A stretch of 64,000 nucleotides of DNA from JAADEM01 sp965371855 (GTDB lineage Bacteria > Bacteroidota > Bacteroidia > Bacteroidales > Marinilabiliaceae), in assembly GCA_965371855.1 (NCBI GenBank), contig CBDUZZ010000011.1, positions 11,464 through 75,463 of the forward strand, written 5' to 3'. A program made the translations under genes and the position numbers. This document shows positions 10,167 through 20,309 of the stretch, one piece after another; position 1 is the stretch's first letter, and every line of letters begins with the position of its first letter. Below the pieces are notes generated by a model. It made no database searches, was not told the origin of the DNA, and saw nothing but the letters and a program-made list of their open reading frames with translations.

Positions 10167-13100
10167 ATGAAAAAGTTTATCATCATTGCAGTGATAATTC
10201 TCGGTGTTGCATCAGGAATAAATGCACAAAATGTTAAAGAGTGGGAAAATCCTGAAATTATTGAAATAAACAAAGAACCGGGAAGAACCACATTTGTCAG
10301 TTATCCCTCATCAAAGGATGCTTTGATGAAAACAAACGCAACTGTTGTGAGTTTGGATGGGATGTGGAAATTCAAATGGGTGAAAAAACCATATGACAGG
10401 CCAATTGGCTTCTACAGTGCATCGTTTGACGTATCAACATGGGACGACATAAAAGTGCCGGCGAACTGGGAAATTGAAGGTTTTGGTACGCCAATTTATG
10501 TAAATCATCCGTATGAATTTGCTGACAGACGTACTCCTATAACAGAGTTGAAACACGGCCCGGAACCTCCAAAAATTCCACATGATTATAATCCTGTAGG
10601 TTCTTATCGCAAAGAGTTTAATATACCTTCCAACTGGAAAAACAAGGAGGTGATAATTTATCTAGGCTCTGTTAAGTCGGCTTTTTACATTTGGGTTAAT
10701 GGTGAGTATGTTGGATATAGCCAGGGAAGTAAGTTGCCATCAGAGTTTAACATAACAGAGTTTGTAAAGACCGGCAAAAAGAATATAGTTGCTTTACAGG
10801 TGTATCGCTGGAGTGATGCCAGTTATCTTGAGTGTCAGGACTTCTGGCGTATAAGCGGAGTTGAGCGAAGTGTGTACGTATTCAGTCAGCCCAAAACACG
10901 TATTTTTGATTTCGAGGTGGTTTCTACACTTGATGATGCTTATGAGAATGGCATAATGAAACTTAATGTTGACATTAAGAATCACACAACAAAAGAGCAG
11001 AATGTTACAGTGGCATACCGTTTGTTAGAAGGTGGAGATGTAATAAAAGAAGGTGAAAAAAATGATATGTTGTCAGGTGAAACTGATAAGAATGTTCCTT
11101 TTGAAGTTGGTATCCCCAATGTGAAGCAGTGGAGCACTGAGTATCCTAATTTATATATATTACAACTTATATTGAAAGATAAGAAGGGGAAAGAACTAGA
11201 ATCTACAACTTGCAACATAGGGTTCAGAAGAATTGAAATAAAGCATGGCCAGTTTTTGGTTAATGGAATGGCAGTTCTTCTGAAAGGAGTAAACATGCAG
11301 GAGCATAATCCTGAAACAGGACATGTAGTTACCGAAGAAATTATGATGAAAGATATTAAACTGATGAAACAGTTCAATATAAATGCTGTACGGTTAAGTC
11401 ACTATCCACAGCCTGAGCGTTGGTATGAGCTGTGTGACAAGTACGGTATTTATGTTGTTGATGAAGCAAATATTGAATCACACGGAATGTATTACGGTGA
11501 AAATTCGCTTGCTAAAAAACCTCTTTGGGAAAAGGCTCATGTCGACCGTATGGTACGGCTGGTTAAGCGTGATAAGAACCATCCGTCAGTAATTATCTGG
11601 TCGATGGGAAATGAAGCTGGAAACGGTGTAAACTTTTATGCCGGATATAAGGCCATAAAAGAGGCTGATGCTACAAAGCGTCCGGTACAGTACGAACGTG
11701 TGGAGGTTGAATCACGGTATATTCTCGGCTGGGAGTGGAACAGTGACATTATTGTCCCTCAATATCCGGGTCCGGAAACGTTTGAGTGGATGGGGCAACA
11801 ACTGCTCGACAGACCTTTTATTCCATCTGAATACGCTCATAATATGGGTAACAGTACCGGTAACTTTGTAGATTATTGGGTAGAGATACGTAGATATCCT
11901 CAGTTACAGGGAGGTTTTATCTGGGATTGGGTTGACCAGGGTATATGGAAAACAGATGAGGACGGCAAACGCTTTTTTGCCTTTGGAGGAGATTTTGGGG
12001 ATAACATGCCAACTGATGGCAACTTCCTGATGAACGGAGTTATTAATGCCGATCGTACTATACAGCCGGCATTGCATGAAATTAAAAAGGGGCAAGAGCC
12101 TGTTATTTTTAAGCTGTTAAGAGAGAAGAAACGTATTGCCAGAGTATTGATAGAGAATTATTATGATTTCACTAATCTTAAAGAGCTATCCTTTTCTGCC
12201 GAAATCATGGCTGATGGTAAAACAATAAAAACTATTTCTATCGAGGATGTTGAAGGAGAAACCCACAGGGGAAAAGTCATTAACATAGACCTTGGTGATG
12301 ACATTACCGTTAAACCCCAAACTGAGTATTTTCTAATTATGCGAGCTGCAACAAAAACCGGCACTGATGTTGTTTCAAAAGGTCATGTAGTTTCGGAGGA
12401 ACAGTTTAAGTTACCATGGAATAGAAAAAAAGCAGAGCATCCCGATACAAATGATTTCGGAGATATTACAGTGAATGAAACATCAAGCAAAATAACTCTT
12501 AACAACAATAACGTTAAGCTTGTTTTTAATAAGAAGGCAGGAACAATTACTTCTTATAAATTTGAAGGAACTGAATATATTTATGACGGTAAAGGACCAA
12601 GTCCTGATTTCTGGCGGGCTGTTACCGATAATGACTTTGGTAACGGAATGCCGAAGAAGAATATTAACTGGAAAAAGGCAACACGTGAGTTTAAAGTAGA
12701 AAGTATAGAAGTTAAAAAAAAGGATAACGGCAGTGTTAAGATTAGTGTTGTTATTAATCTTAAGGATGTTGGTTCATTTTTCACTACAGACTACACTCTT
12801 TACAAAGATGGACGACTACATTTGGCTAACAAATTATTGGCCTCAAAAACTGAAAAATCAGATATACCGCGTGTGGGGATGAACTTGCTAATAAACAAGG
12901 AATTCGAAAACCTTACATATTTCGGACGAGGCCCGTGGGAGAATTATTGGGACAGGAAAGCTTCGGCACTTGTTAACTTGTACCAAAGTAAAGTTGAAGA
13001 GCAACGTGCATTTTATGCTCGCCCACAAGAGAACGGTAATAAAACTGATGTACGCTGGGCAGCTCTTACCAATAATGAGGGTAATGGTTTGTTGGCTGTT

Positions 13101-13406
13101 GCGGATGAAACCCCCGGATTTGAAATGACTGCAATGCCGTATCTGACATCTGATTTCGACGCACGTGAAAAGTATGATTACGGCCCGGTTCATCTTGAAA
13201 ATAAACATATGGAGAATATCAATCCTCGTGACTTTGTGCGTTGGAATATCGATTACGGACAGCGTGGTGTAGCCGGCATTAATAGTTGGGGTGCAAGACC
13301 ACTAGAAAAATATCAATTGCCGGCATACAGAGATTACAGTTGGGGATTTACTCTTATTCCTGTAAAAAGCAGCGATACGGATAAGTTGATAAATTTGAGC
13401 AAGTAA
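10167..13406 (+). CDS. Secreted GH2 beta-galactosidase
   Basis: Family 2 glycoside hydrolase of the LacZ type, cleaving terminal beta-galactosides. I chose the ATG at 10167 rather than the in-frame one at 10095 because it starts a perfect signal peptide (MKKFIIIAVIILGVASGINAQ), giving 1079 residues exported to the periplasm or surface. Domain order: sugar-binding jelly roll (about 30-230), immunoglobulin-like domain, TIM barrel with acid/base E483 in SMGNEAGNG and nucleophile E555 in PSEYAHNMGNS, then a Bgal_small_N domain with FGRGPWENYWDR. No SusC/SusD genes sit beside it, so it is not in an evident PUL here. Confidence 0.94.
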   Translation: MKKFIIIAVIILGVASGINAQNVKEWENPEIIEINKEPGRTTFVSYPSSKDALMKTNATVVSLDGMWKFKWVKKPYDRPIGFYSASFDVSTWDDIKVPANWEIEGFGTPIYVNHPYEFADRRTPITELKHGPEPPKIPHDYNPVGSYRKEFNIPSNWKNKEVIIYLGSVKSAFYIWVNGEYVGYSQGSKLPSEFNITEFVKTGKKNIVALQVYRWSDASYLECQDFWRISGVERSVYVFSQPKTRIFDFEVVSTLDDAYENGIMKLNVDIKNHTTKEQNVTVAYRLLEGGDVIKEGEKNDMLSGETDKNVPFEVGIPNVKQWSTEYPNLYILQLILKDKKGKELESTTCNIGFRRIEIKHGQFLVNGMAVLLKGVNMQEHNPETGHVVTEEIMMKDIKLMKQFNINAVRLSHYPQPERWYELCDKYGIYVVDEANIESHGMYYGENSLAKKPLWEKAHVDRMVRLVKRDKNHPSVIIWSMGNEAGNGVNFYAGYKAIKEADATKRPVQYERVEVESRYILGWEWNSDIIVPQYPGPETFEWMGQQLLDRPFIPSEYAHNMGNSTGNFVDYWVEIRRYPQLQGGFIWDWVDQGIWKTDEDGKRFFAFGGDFGDNMPTDGNFLMNGVINADRTIQPALHEIKKGQEPVIFKLLREKKRIARVLIENYYDFTNLKELSFSAEIMADGKTIKTISIEDVEGETHRGKVINIDLGDDITVKPQTEYFLIMRAATKTGTDVVSKGHVVSEEQFKLPWNRKKAEHPDTNDFGDITVNETSSKITLNNNNVKLVFNKKAGTITSYKFEGTEYIYDGKGPSPDFWRAVTDNDFGNGMPKKNINWKKATREFKVESIEVKKKDNGSVKISVVINLKDVGSFFTTDYTLYKDGRLHLANKLLASKTEKSDIPRVGMNLLINKEFENLTYFGRGPWENYWDRKASALVNLYQSKVEEQRAFYARPQENGNKTDVRWAALTNNEGNGLLAVADETPGFEMTAMPYLTSDFDAREKYDYGPVHLENKHMENINPRDFVRWNIDYGQRGVAGINSWGARPLEKYQLPAYRDYSWGFTLIPVKSSDTDKLINLSK

Positions 13407-13640
13407 AAACTCCGGGGCGTGAGAAAGGCTGACTTGTTGGATAACTCTAGTGGATGCTATACAAGTTGAACAATAAATTCAAATTCAGGCTGGCTTGCTT
13501 TTAATGTTTCATTTACATTGGCATTGAAGCAACGCCATCTGTTTTAACCGCAATAGTCGCAAAGATATTACACAAAGCTCGCAATTGAGATACTGATTAA
13601 TAATTGACCCGTTGCGTACTTTGCGATTAAAAAAAGTTCA
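13407..13640. repeat. Intergenic region with degenerate inverted repeat (CGCAAAG family)
   Basis: Between about 13549 and 13628 there are two facing arms, one reading CCGCAATAGTCGCAAAG and the other, on the opposite strand, ATCGCAAAGTACGCAACG. Similar words occur at 23141-23190. It looks like a decayed dispersed palindromic repeat between two convergent genes. I see no gene in it. Confidence 0.4.
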
Positions 13641-14246
13641 TTAATTCTGAAACGTCATCATCTTACTGATATATTTACCCAGTATATCAAACTCAAGATT
13701 GACAGTTGAACCCTCCTTTATCTGATGAAAATTCGTGAACTCATAGGTGTAAGGAATTATTGCTACTGAGAATTTATCATCTTTACTGTTAATAACTGTC
13801 AGGCTAACTCCGTTTACCGTTGCCGACCCCTTTTCAACTGTCATATATCCCTGTGATGCTTTTTCTTTGTCAAATTCGTATTGGAATGTATAATACCAGC
13901 TTCCGTCAGCTTCTTTAACTTCTATGCATTTTGCAGTCTGATCAACATGTCCCTGTACGATGTGGCCGTCTAAACGCCCATTGAGCATCATGCTTCGCTC
14001 GAGGTTTACTTTGTCACCAATATCCAGAAGGCCAAGATTTGATTTTTCCAGAGTCTCTTTTATTGCTGTAACAGTATATGTCTTACCCTCTTTTTTTACC
14101 ACAGTAAGACAAACGCCGTTGTGCGATATACTTTGATCAACTTTCAGTTCATTAGTAAATGAACACTCCATTGTAATATGCAGGTTTCCTTTATCTTGTT
14201 TGATGGCAACAACGGTAGCCGCCTCTTCAACTATTCCTGAAAACAT
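13641..14246 (-). CDS. ribE: Riboflavin synthase, alpha chain
   Basis: Last step of riboflavin synthesis: dismutation of two 6,7-dimethyl-8-ribityllumazine molecules. The 201-residue protein shows the two tandem lumazine-binding repeats: MFSGIVEEAATV with SISHNGVCLTV in the first (1-90), and GHIVQGHVDQTAKC with GSATVNGVSLTVI in the second (97-190). Length matches the family. The start MFSGI is the invariant N-terminus. Other rib genes are not adjacent and I found no FMN riboswitch-like sequence upstream, so it is probably expressed on its own. Confidence 0.95.
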   Translation of the reverse strand: MFSGIVEEAATVVAIKQDKGNLHITMECSFTNELKVDQSISHNGVCLTVVKKEGKTYTVTAIKETLEKSNLGLLDIGDKVNLERSMMLNGRLDGHIVQGHVDQTAKCIEVKEADGSWYYTFQYEFDKEKASQGYMTVEKGSATVNGVSLTVINSKDDKFSVAIIPYTYEFTNFHQIKEGSTVNLEFDILGKYISKMMTFQN

Positions 14247-14425
14247 TTTCTTTGGTTTTATGTTTATTAATTATGTTACTCTATCACAAAATTACTCTAA
14301 AAAACAGATATTGGAAACGTAGGGGAATATTTTTACTATCATGTTTGAGAATAATTTGTATTTTGCAGAGTTGTTAGTGTGATGATTAGCACATTAACTC
14401 AATAGTACATTAACATATTAATAAA

Positions 14426-15427
14426 ATGGTTTTAGTTACCGGTGGAACAGGCTTGGTTGGATCGCATATCTTGGTTGAACTTGTTAAAAAAGGCATAAAG
14501 GTTAGGGCATTAAAAAGACCTGGAGGTGATATCAATATAGTAGATGATTTGATAGACTTTTACGGGGAACAAAAAAAATCAGATATTGAGTGGGTTGATG
14601 GAGATATTCTGGATTATTATTCATTAAAAGATGCACTTAAAGGAGTTAAGAAGGTTTATCATGCAGCTGCAATGGTGTCATTAAATCCAAAGATGAATCG
14701 AACATTAAGAGAGGTGAATGAAGCCGGAACCAGGAATATGATAAATGCTTCAATAGAACAGGGAGTAGAGAAATTTGGTTATGTAAGCTCAATAGCCACG
14801 TTAGGGAATTCTGTTAACGGATATCCAGTTGACGAGTCGTGTTTTTGGCATACTGATGAAAAGCATAATGCCTACTCTGAGTCTAAATTCAGGGCTGAGA
14901 TGGATGTGAATAGAGCATCAATGGAAGGATTGAAAACAGTAATTGTTAATCCATCTTTTATTTTAGGTCCGGGAAGCAGTAACAGAAGTTCGGGTCAGGT
15001 TTTTAGGAAAATAAAAAATGGTTTACCCTTCTATACTTCCGGGACAACAGGCTATGTTCATGCTGCGGATGTAGCCGGGGCGATGATAATGTTAATGGAT
15101 AGTGATATTGAGAATGAACGATTTATTCTTAACAGTGAGAACCAGGCTCTTAAATATTTCTTTACTACAGTAGCTGAAAACATGAACTTAAAACCGCCTA
15201 AGTGGAAAGCCGGCAAACTGCTTTTGGATATCAGTTGGAGAGTTGAATATTTAAATTTTAAACTAACAGGTGTCGAGCCGGTTATTACAAAAACATCGGC
15301 TAAAATCGCTCAGTCAAAGCTAAGTTATAGCAGTAAAAAACTTATTGATATGACCGGCTTTAAATTTAAATCGTTAGATGAGGCTATTGCTGATACTGTA
15401 GCATTTATGCAAAAATATGGGTATTAA
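14426..15427 (+). CDS. NAD(P)-dependent epimerase/reductase, extended SDR
   Basis: Extended short-chain dehydrogenase of 333 residues related to dihydroflavonol reductase-like and sugar-nucleotide epimerase proteins. It begins with the Rossmann glycine motif MVLVTGGTGLVGSH and has the catalytic Tyr-Lys in AYSESKFRAE (about 150-156), with Ser in GYVSSIATLG. ILGPGSSNRSSG is the conserved substrate-side segment. No signal or membrane segments, so cytosolic. The substrate cannot be inferred from context: it lies alone between divergent riboflavin synthase and a repeat-rich gap. Confidence 0.88.
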   Translation: MVLVTGGTGLVGSHILVELVKKGIKVRALKRPGGDINIVDDLIDFYGEQKKSDIEWVDGDILDYYSLKDALKGVKKVYHAAAMVSLNPKMNRTLREVNEAGTRNMINASIEQGVEKFGYVSSIATLGNSVNGYPVDESCFWHTDEKHNAYSESKFRAEMDVNRASMEGLKTVIVNPSFILGPGSSNRSSGQVFRKIKNGLPFYTSGTTGYVHAADVAGAMIMLMDSDIENERFILNSENQALKYFFTTVAENMNLKPPKWKAGKLLLDISWRVEYLNFKLTGVEPVITKTSAKIAQSKLSYSSKKLIDMTGFKFKSLDEAIADTVAFMQKYGY

Positions 15428-15621
15428 AGTAGGTTCATTAGGGAAATGAATAGGTCACCGTACTTGTCTTGATTTTGTTTCTGCCCTTTCAGAGGGATAT
15501 TCAGGAAATGTAACAATACATTAAAACAGAGAGTTACGAACAATATTACTCCAGCTTTATCCCCAATGTTGGGCAGAAATCCTCAAAAACGAGGTAATTA
15601 TCTCCCATTTAATCTGTTTTT

Positions 15622-15754
15622 CACCTCACCCTAACCCTCTCCTTGATGAGAGGGAATCTTTAACGTCCGCATATCAAAGAGGCTCTGTGTGTTATGGGGC
15701 TGCATGAGTAATCTTCTCCCCTCTTCCTTTTAGGAGAGGGGTTGGGGGTGATGT
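15622..15754. repeat. Inverted-repeat element, CCTCACCC...GGTGAGG family
   Basis: In the 397-base gap between the epimerase and the minus-strand gene at 15825. Left arm 15622-15644 (CACCTCACCCTAACCCTCTCC) faces right arm 15731-15754 (GGAGAGGGGTTGGGGGTGAT). The same family occurs at 59491-59569. Inner parts differ, consistent with an old non-autonomous repeat. Nothing else in the gap looks coding. Confidence 0.7.
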
Positions 15755-15824
15755 GTGTTTAAAATCGCGGCATTTCCCGAATATCTCTTCAGAATATTCG
15801 CGGATTAAAAACCTGACTGCTTCA

Positions 15825-18122
15825 CTACTTTACTTCAAGCAGATATTCAACCCTTCGTATACACCCTTCAGCATCTAATCCTTCTAACACAATAGTGTAA
15901 TCGGAAATTTCATCAGATGTATAAAAAGTGACACTTGCTCTGCTATCTTCCCCAAAACTAATTTCAGGATTCCAGTATAGCAAGTTTCTATAATCAGGTA
16001 TTCTTGAAATATTCACAGAATCAATCGAATAATCGGGACTGTTAAAATCATAGTTGTACGAATAACATTGCTGCGATTGTCTGAAAATCCTTTTATCGAA
16101 CTCCATGGAACTCATGTCCCCCTGTTTCGTAAAAAAACTTAAAATCCCTCCCAGATTATAACTATGAAGATAATAGTTGAGTATAATTACTTCGATTCTA
16201 TCCAATACTTCCGGATTTATATTCAATATTCTATTAGTATCCCATACCGGCACCCCATCAACAAGAGAGAATACTCCCTCGTCTTTTTGATAATTCAAAC
16301 TGGCATCGTATATATGAAAATAATATTCTCCTTTGTCGCGCCGTAAATAAACATATGGGACAATTTCCCTAATGACATCTTCTATTGTGGGGAGTTCGAT
16401 AAAGTGGTCAATCGGAATAGTTGATTCCGGTTTGCCATAAAAAGGAGGGGCAGTTTTTGGTTCAGATGGTTTTACCGGGTATGAATTATATGGCCTATAA
16501 ATCGCATTTACCTGCATGTTAATTATTGCCTGGTTAACAGCCTCTGTTCTATTGCTATCCATGTACAAGGGGGTTAAGGGAATAGAGCTATATTCGTCAC
16601 TAAAAGCCATATCGAGATTGATACTATAATTCAAATCAGACGTATCTCTTGAAAATGGCTGAATAACTATCTCCTTCTCCCCATAACGGTTGGCAATAAA
16701 ATTGAACCTTCCCAATGAGTCAGTTGGTGCAATAACGATAGTAGGTGTTTTACCCACGAAACTTAAAATAAAGCTTTTATTAGCAAGAGGTTTATTGCTG
16801 TCTTTTTCAATGATTGTACCGGATATAATCTCTCCTTCTATCTCAGGCAGAAATGGGATGTATGGTGCATTTGCCAATATCCCTTTTATTGGCCTGAAAC
16901 AAATTAACATGTCATTCATTGAAATATCACCTGTTTGCCACCTGCTTAATGACTGATTCGGGAGACCACTGTAACCAACTATTCCGGGGGTATCATTTAA
17001 CAAACAACTCTTTGCCACAGAAATGGATACGTCAGATAACCCATTTACATTCATGATATTTACATTCACCGGTTCTCTGGTACTATAGGAGGGCTTATCC
17101 GTTTTCACCTCTATGCCTGCCGATATCGGAGAGTCAGAAAACTTGAAGTACCTGCCGGATAACACCTCTCCGGAGTTATCTATAAGTGAGGCAAACAGTA
17201 TTGAATTGGGTAGATCACCCTTTTCAACAACTATTCGTTCGTGTTTATTAATTCTTACAGGGTAACTTTTCAAAAACTCACCATCTCTGGTGGCAATATG
17301 TATAAATCCTTTTTTTTGACCATCAACAGCCTGCCCGGGTGCAATTATCTCAAACTCCAGACTTAAGGTAGTTTCATCTCCTGATAGGTGAATTCCATAA
17401 CCTGAAGTCTGAATTTGTGGTAATGGCAACGTTAGTTTTTCTCCGTTAGTATCTATACAAAATTCATATACACTATCATTTTCTGGCTCAAAGGAAAACT
17501 TTCCAATACCATTTGCATTTGATTTGACGGTGGTAACTGTATCTCCTGATTGAGAAACGATATAGCCATGCATGGCCTTGCCATTTGCAAATGCGTTAAA
17601 TGACTGGAATATCACACTATTTTTCGCTCCTGAAAAAACATGCCCTCCTTCAGGATAAAAAATAACAGTATCGTTATTAAAGGCTCTGTCACCTTTCGGG
17701 AATGTTTTATTAACAAAGGGATTTATAACAGAAATAGTTTTATTAAAATAGAAATCAGCATTGTAATTCCGCATCCACTTGGTATATCCTCTTAACCTGT
17801 AATTGGCTGTTGATAATGTGTCCGGTAGGATAAAACGCGTAGTGGCACGTCCTTCACTATCCAAATGTATTTTAAGTTGCTTCACAGATACATTATTGGG
17901 GTTAAGAACTTCCAGGTAGGCCACGCTACTAAGAGCTGACCCTTTTGCGGAACCGTTTTTCATGCACTTAACACTTACCCACACAGATTCCCCTGCAACA
18001 TACATGTCCCTGTCAGTACGGAAAGAAACAGACTCCTGCCCCCACGTCAAACTACTATGAAGACATAAGAAAAGGAAAATAAGTAATTTCTGATTGATGA
18101 AGGTTTTTTTGATTGTTGACAT
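15825..18122 (-). CDS. Exported MG2-like protein with carboxypeptidase-like and plug-like domains
   Basis: Large periplasmic or outer-membrane protein (765 residues) of a type found beside TonB receptors in Bacteroidota; no exact function known. A signal peptide ends near residue 29. Residues about 30-130 resemble the MG2 domain of alpha-2-macroglobulins (SFRTDRDMYVAGESVWV, then LRGYTKWMRN). A carboxypeptidase-regulatory-like beta domain lies near 430-500 (GTIIEKDSNKPLANKSF), and about 610-690 resembles a TonB plug (SLVDGVPVWDTNRILNI, IEVIILNYY). There is no C-terminal beta-barrel, so it is not a receptor itself. It starts 16 bases after the DUF4249 gene ends; they form an operon. Confidence 0.7.
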   Translation of the reverse strand: MSTIKKTFINQKLLIFLFLCLHSSLTWGQESVSFRTDRDMYVAGESVWVSVKCMKNGSAKGSALSSVAYLEVLNPNNVSVKQLKIHLDSEGRATTRFILPDTLSTANYRLRGYTKWMRNYNADFYFNKTISVINPFVNKTFPKGDRAFNNDTVIFYPEGGHVFSGAKNSVIFQSFNAFANGKAMHGYIVSQSGDTVTTVKSNANGIGKFSFEPENDSVYEFCIDTNGEKLTLPLPQIQTSGYGIHLSGDETTLSLEFEIIAPGQAVDGQKKGFIHIATRDGEFLKSYPVRINKHERIVVEKGDLPNSILFASLIDNSGEVLSGRYFKFSDSPISAGIEVKTDKPSYSTREPVNVNIMNVNGLSDVSISVAKSCLLNDTPGIVGYSGLPNQSLSRWQTGDISMNDMLICFRPIKGILANAPYIPFLPEIEGEIISGTIIEKDSNKPLANKSFILSFVGKTPTIVIAPTDSLGRFNFIANRYGEKEIVIQPFSRDTSDLNYSINLDMAFSDEYSSIPLTPLYMDSNRTEAVNQAIINMQVNAIYRPYNSYPVKPSEPKTAPPFYGKPESTIPIDHFIELPTIEDVIREIVPYVYLRRDKGEYYFHIYDASLNYQKDEGVFSLVDGVPVWDTNRILNINPEVLDRIEVIILNYYLHSYNLGGILSFFTKQGDMSSMEFDKRIFRQSQQCYSYNYDFNSPDYSIDSVNISRIPDYRNLLYWNPEISFGEDSRASVTFYTSDEISDYTIVLEGLDAEGCIRRVEYLLEVK

Positions 18123-18138
18123 AAAATCTATCTAATAG

Positions 18139-19347
18139 TTAATACCTCTCCCAAAAAGAGGGTGGGTTTATATCGCCCGTAAGCGTACAGTCTGCACAAG
18201 TTGGATATGTAAGCATTAGTCCCAGCATCTTTTTGCCGGTTGCATCATATATAGGCTCAACCAAAGACCTTGATCCTGGTAAAACTAATGATGTGTATAT
18301 TTGATAAGACGAATGGAAAGTTACCCCATCAACTAAAAAAGAATCAGAAGGGCAACCATTCCCATTAAACCATACAGGCAAATCATTCTCAAACAGATAA
18401 CTTTGGTTGATGTATATCCGTTTTGATGTAACTCCTGCAACCTGAAAAAAACCCAAAACAGGTTCTTTAGGGTTGTCTATACATTTTACATTCCCTGATA
18501 TGGAGAATGGCTGTTTACTAAAAATATCTCCAACATCCTCGGTAGATACCTTAAGTTTATTCCAAAACTCATACTCTTTTTTTGAGATACTGTACTGCCT
18601 GACCAAAGTGCTGTATCGAATTGAGATTTTGTCATTCTCTCCGGTTGGAATAAAACATAATTGTCTGCCTTTAACAGTACGACTATCCTGATTTTGAAAT
18701 GAATGAATCATTATTTCCGTTGACACATCAGATTTCCAGCAATAAATATTCACAGGATCAATTCTAACTGCAGAGTCGTTTGGTAAAATGATGTACACTA
18801 CCGGATACTTGATAGAAAATTTCCAATCCTCATCATAAGTCCATCTTAAATAACTCTCCCCAACATCATTCCCCGTAGCATCAACTAAAATATCAATTCC
18901 TGCTTTTTCTTCTCCATTATTATTCCAACCTTTACCCGCCAAAGGATATACGCTATCAATCGGAGATGGTTGATTCATCATACATGGCTCAGATTGATAT
19001 AATTTCCCGTCATTTGTCCTTATCGACAGTACGTAAGTCCGCCCTACAGTGCCATGAAATTGCAGGCTGTCAGTTTTATAGAGCCCGGGTTCAACTTCAG
19101 TCAATGACTCTTTGTTACCGAGATCATCCTCAACAACCACCAATGCTTTTGACTCATGCTTGACGGGTTCAGAAATATTATCTGCCGATCGACTCAACAA
19201 GATGTAGTGTGACTTATTCTCGTTAGTAATCGATCCTTCAACTACCAATAAATCTTTATAATCACCAATAGTTGCATCAAAAGGTTCAATACATGAATTT
19301 AAACTGAAAATCAGGACAACGATAATGATAATAAACCTGTCATTCAT
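18139..19347 (-). CDS. DUF4249 lipoprotein
   Basis: Surface or periplasmic lipoprotein of 402 residues: the signal sequence ends in a lipobox (LIFSLNSC, Cys19). The body matches DUF4249: early ALVVVEDDLGNKESL, then GRTYVLSI..DGKLYQSEP, the SPIDSVYP segment, and a Cys-rich end (YPTCADCTL). DUF4249 proteins are typically encoded next to STN/CarboxypepD_reg TonB receptors; here the receptor lies across the divergent promoter region. A substrate-capture role like SusD is an inference; the fold is unrelated to SusD by eye. Confidence 0.82.
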   Translation of the reverse strand: MNDRFIIIIVVLIFSLNSCIEPFDATIGDYKDLLVVEGSITNENKSHYILLSRSADNISEPVKHESKALVVVEDDLGNKESLTEVEPGLYKTDSLQFHGTVGRTYVLSIRTNDGKLYQSEPCMMNQPSPIDSVYPLAGKGWNNNGEEKAGIDILVDATGNDVGESYLRWTYDEDWKFSIKYPVVYIILPNDSAVRIDPVNIYCWKSDVSTEIMIHSFQNQDSRTVKGRQLCFIPTGENDKISIRYSTLVRQYSISKKEYEFWNKLKVSTEDVGDIFSKQPFSISGNVKCIDNPKEPVLGFFQVAGVTSKRIYINQSYLFENDLPVWFNGNGCPSDSFLVDGVTFHSSYQIYTSLVLPGSRSLVEPIYDATGKKMLGLMLTYPTCADCTLTGDINPPSFWERY

Positions 19348-19467
19348 GTAATAATAAATATTTTACTGATTAAAAATTCGATGGTAAAAAATATCATTCA
19401 AAACTGCGAAAAAAAATAGAAATATCCTATAAAACGAAAGAAATATCATTATTCTTTAATTTAAGGG

Positions 19468-19496
19468 TTGTCAATACAAAGCTTTTCCTATTTTTG
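19468..19496 (+). promoter_or_regulatory. Predicted Bacteroidota promoter for the TonB receptor operon
   Basis: TTG at 19468-19470, 18 bases, then TATTTTTG at 19489-19496, matching the known -33 TTTG / -7 TAnnTTTG pattern of Bacteroidota primary sigma factor. Transcription would start around 19503, 35 bases before the ATG at 19538. Confidence 0.6.
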
Positions 19497-19537
19497 TTTT
19501 CACCTATTTTTTTACATAGACGTTTAATTCAAATTTA

Positions 19538-20296
19538 ATGTTAATAGTCAGAGCGATTTTTTTACTCATCCTTGTTCTTATATATCCATCTATCTCATAT
19601 TCGCAGCACGATTTGGTTCAGCAAACAGTTCCCGATATTAACAATATATATTATACAATATCTGAAGGAGAGGCCAAAGCCATGTACAGCTCGAAATTTT
19701 TCGACAGCTTTGGATATCTCGATGGCAAGCAGTATAAATCTTATTTTACCTTTGGGCATACTCCTCCATTACTTGAAGGAGACCGTGGGGTTGGGACAAT
19801 TTTCAGTAACGGAAAATCTTATACTGATCTGATACTGTTGTACGACATTAATTTAGATGTATTGATAAACATTCCTAAACGGGTTTCATATGGCAACCTA
19901 TACATTAACATCAACAAAGCATCTATCGATTCATTTAGGATTGAGATTAATTCTAATACATATAACTTAAAACATCTTCACTTCCCCAAAAACATTAACA
20001 CTCCAATGCAAGATGGCTTTTACGAAGTTTATTATTTTGGCAAAACCCAATTCCTTATCAGGCACAGGGCTGTTGCCAGCGAGCTGCATGGATACACTGA
20101 GTATAAGTATGCACCACTTAATTATATTTTTAAAAAGGAGAATTATTACCGGATTAATTCAAAAGGGAACTTCTTGAAACTTTTCCCCGATAACCGGAAG
20201 ATTATCAATAAAAAGATAAAATCATACCAAACCTCATACAGGTCATTGAGAAAATCTCAGATAATAGATATCCTGCAATTTGCTGAATCATTGTAA
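19538..20296 (+). CDS. Exported protein of unknown function in TonB receptor operon
   Basis: Not recognised as a named family. It has 252 residues with a signal peptide (hydrophobic 4-19, cleavage near SYSQ). The mature part is rich in Tyr, Asn and Lys with alternating beta-strand-like segments, and contains YYFGKTQFLIRH near the middle. The C-terminal 60 residues are strongly basic (NRKIINKKIKSYQTSYRS). It ends 13 bases before the TonB receptor, so they are cotranscribed. A role in receptor assembly or substrate sensing is only an inference from position. Confidence 0.6.
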   Translation: MLIVRAIFLLILVLIYPSISYSQHDLVQQTVPDINNIYYTISEGEAKAMYSSKFFDSFGYLDGKQYKSYFTFGHTPPLLEGDRGVGTIFSNGKSYTDLILLYDINLDVLINIPKRVSYGNLYININKASIDSFRIEINSNTYNLKHLHFPKNINTPMQDGFYEVYYFGKTQFLIRHRAVASELHGYTEYKYAPLNYIFKKENYYRINSKGNFLKLFPDNRKIINKKIKSYQTSYRSLRKSQIIDILQFAESL

Positions 20297-20309
20297 TAAT
20301 TTTTTATAA

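Noticed and set aside
10794..13208. Several minus-strand frames of 60-130 codons inside the beta-galactosidase gene
   Set aside because: Shadow frames with no recognisable domains over a strongly conserved coding sequence.
14247..14425. FMN riboswitch upstream of riboflavin synthase
   Set aside because: No conserved FMN-aptamer blocks are visible, and the space is short and AT-rich.
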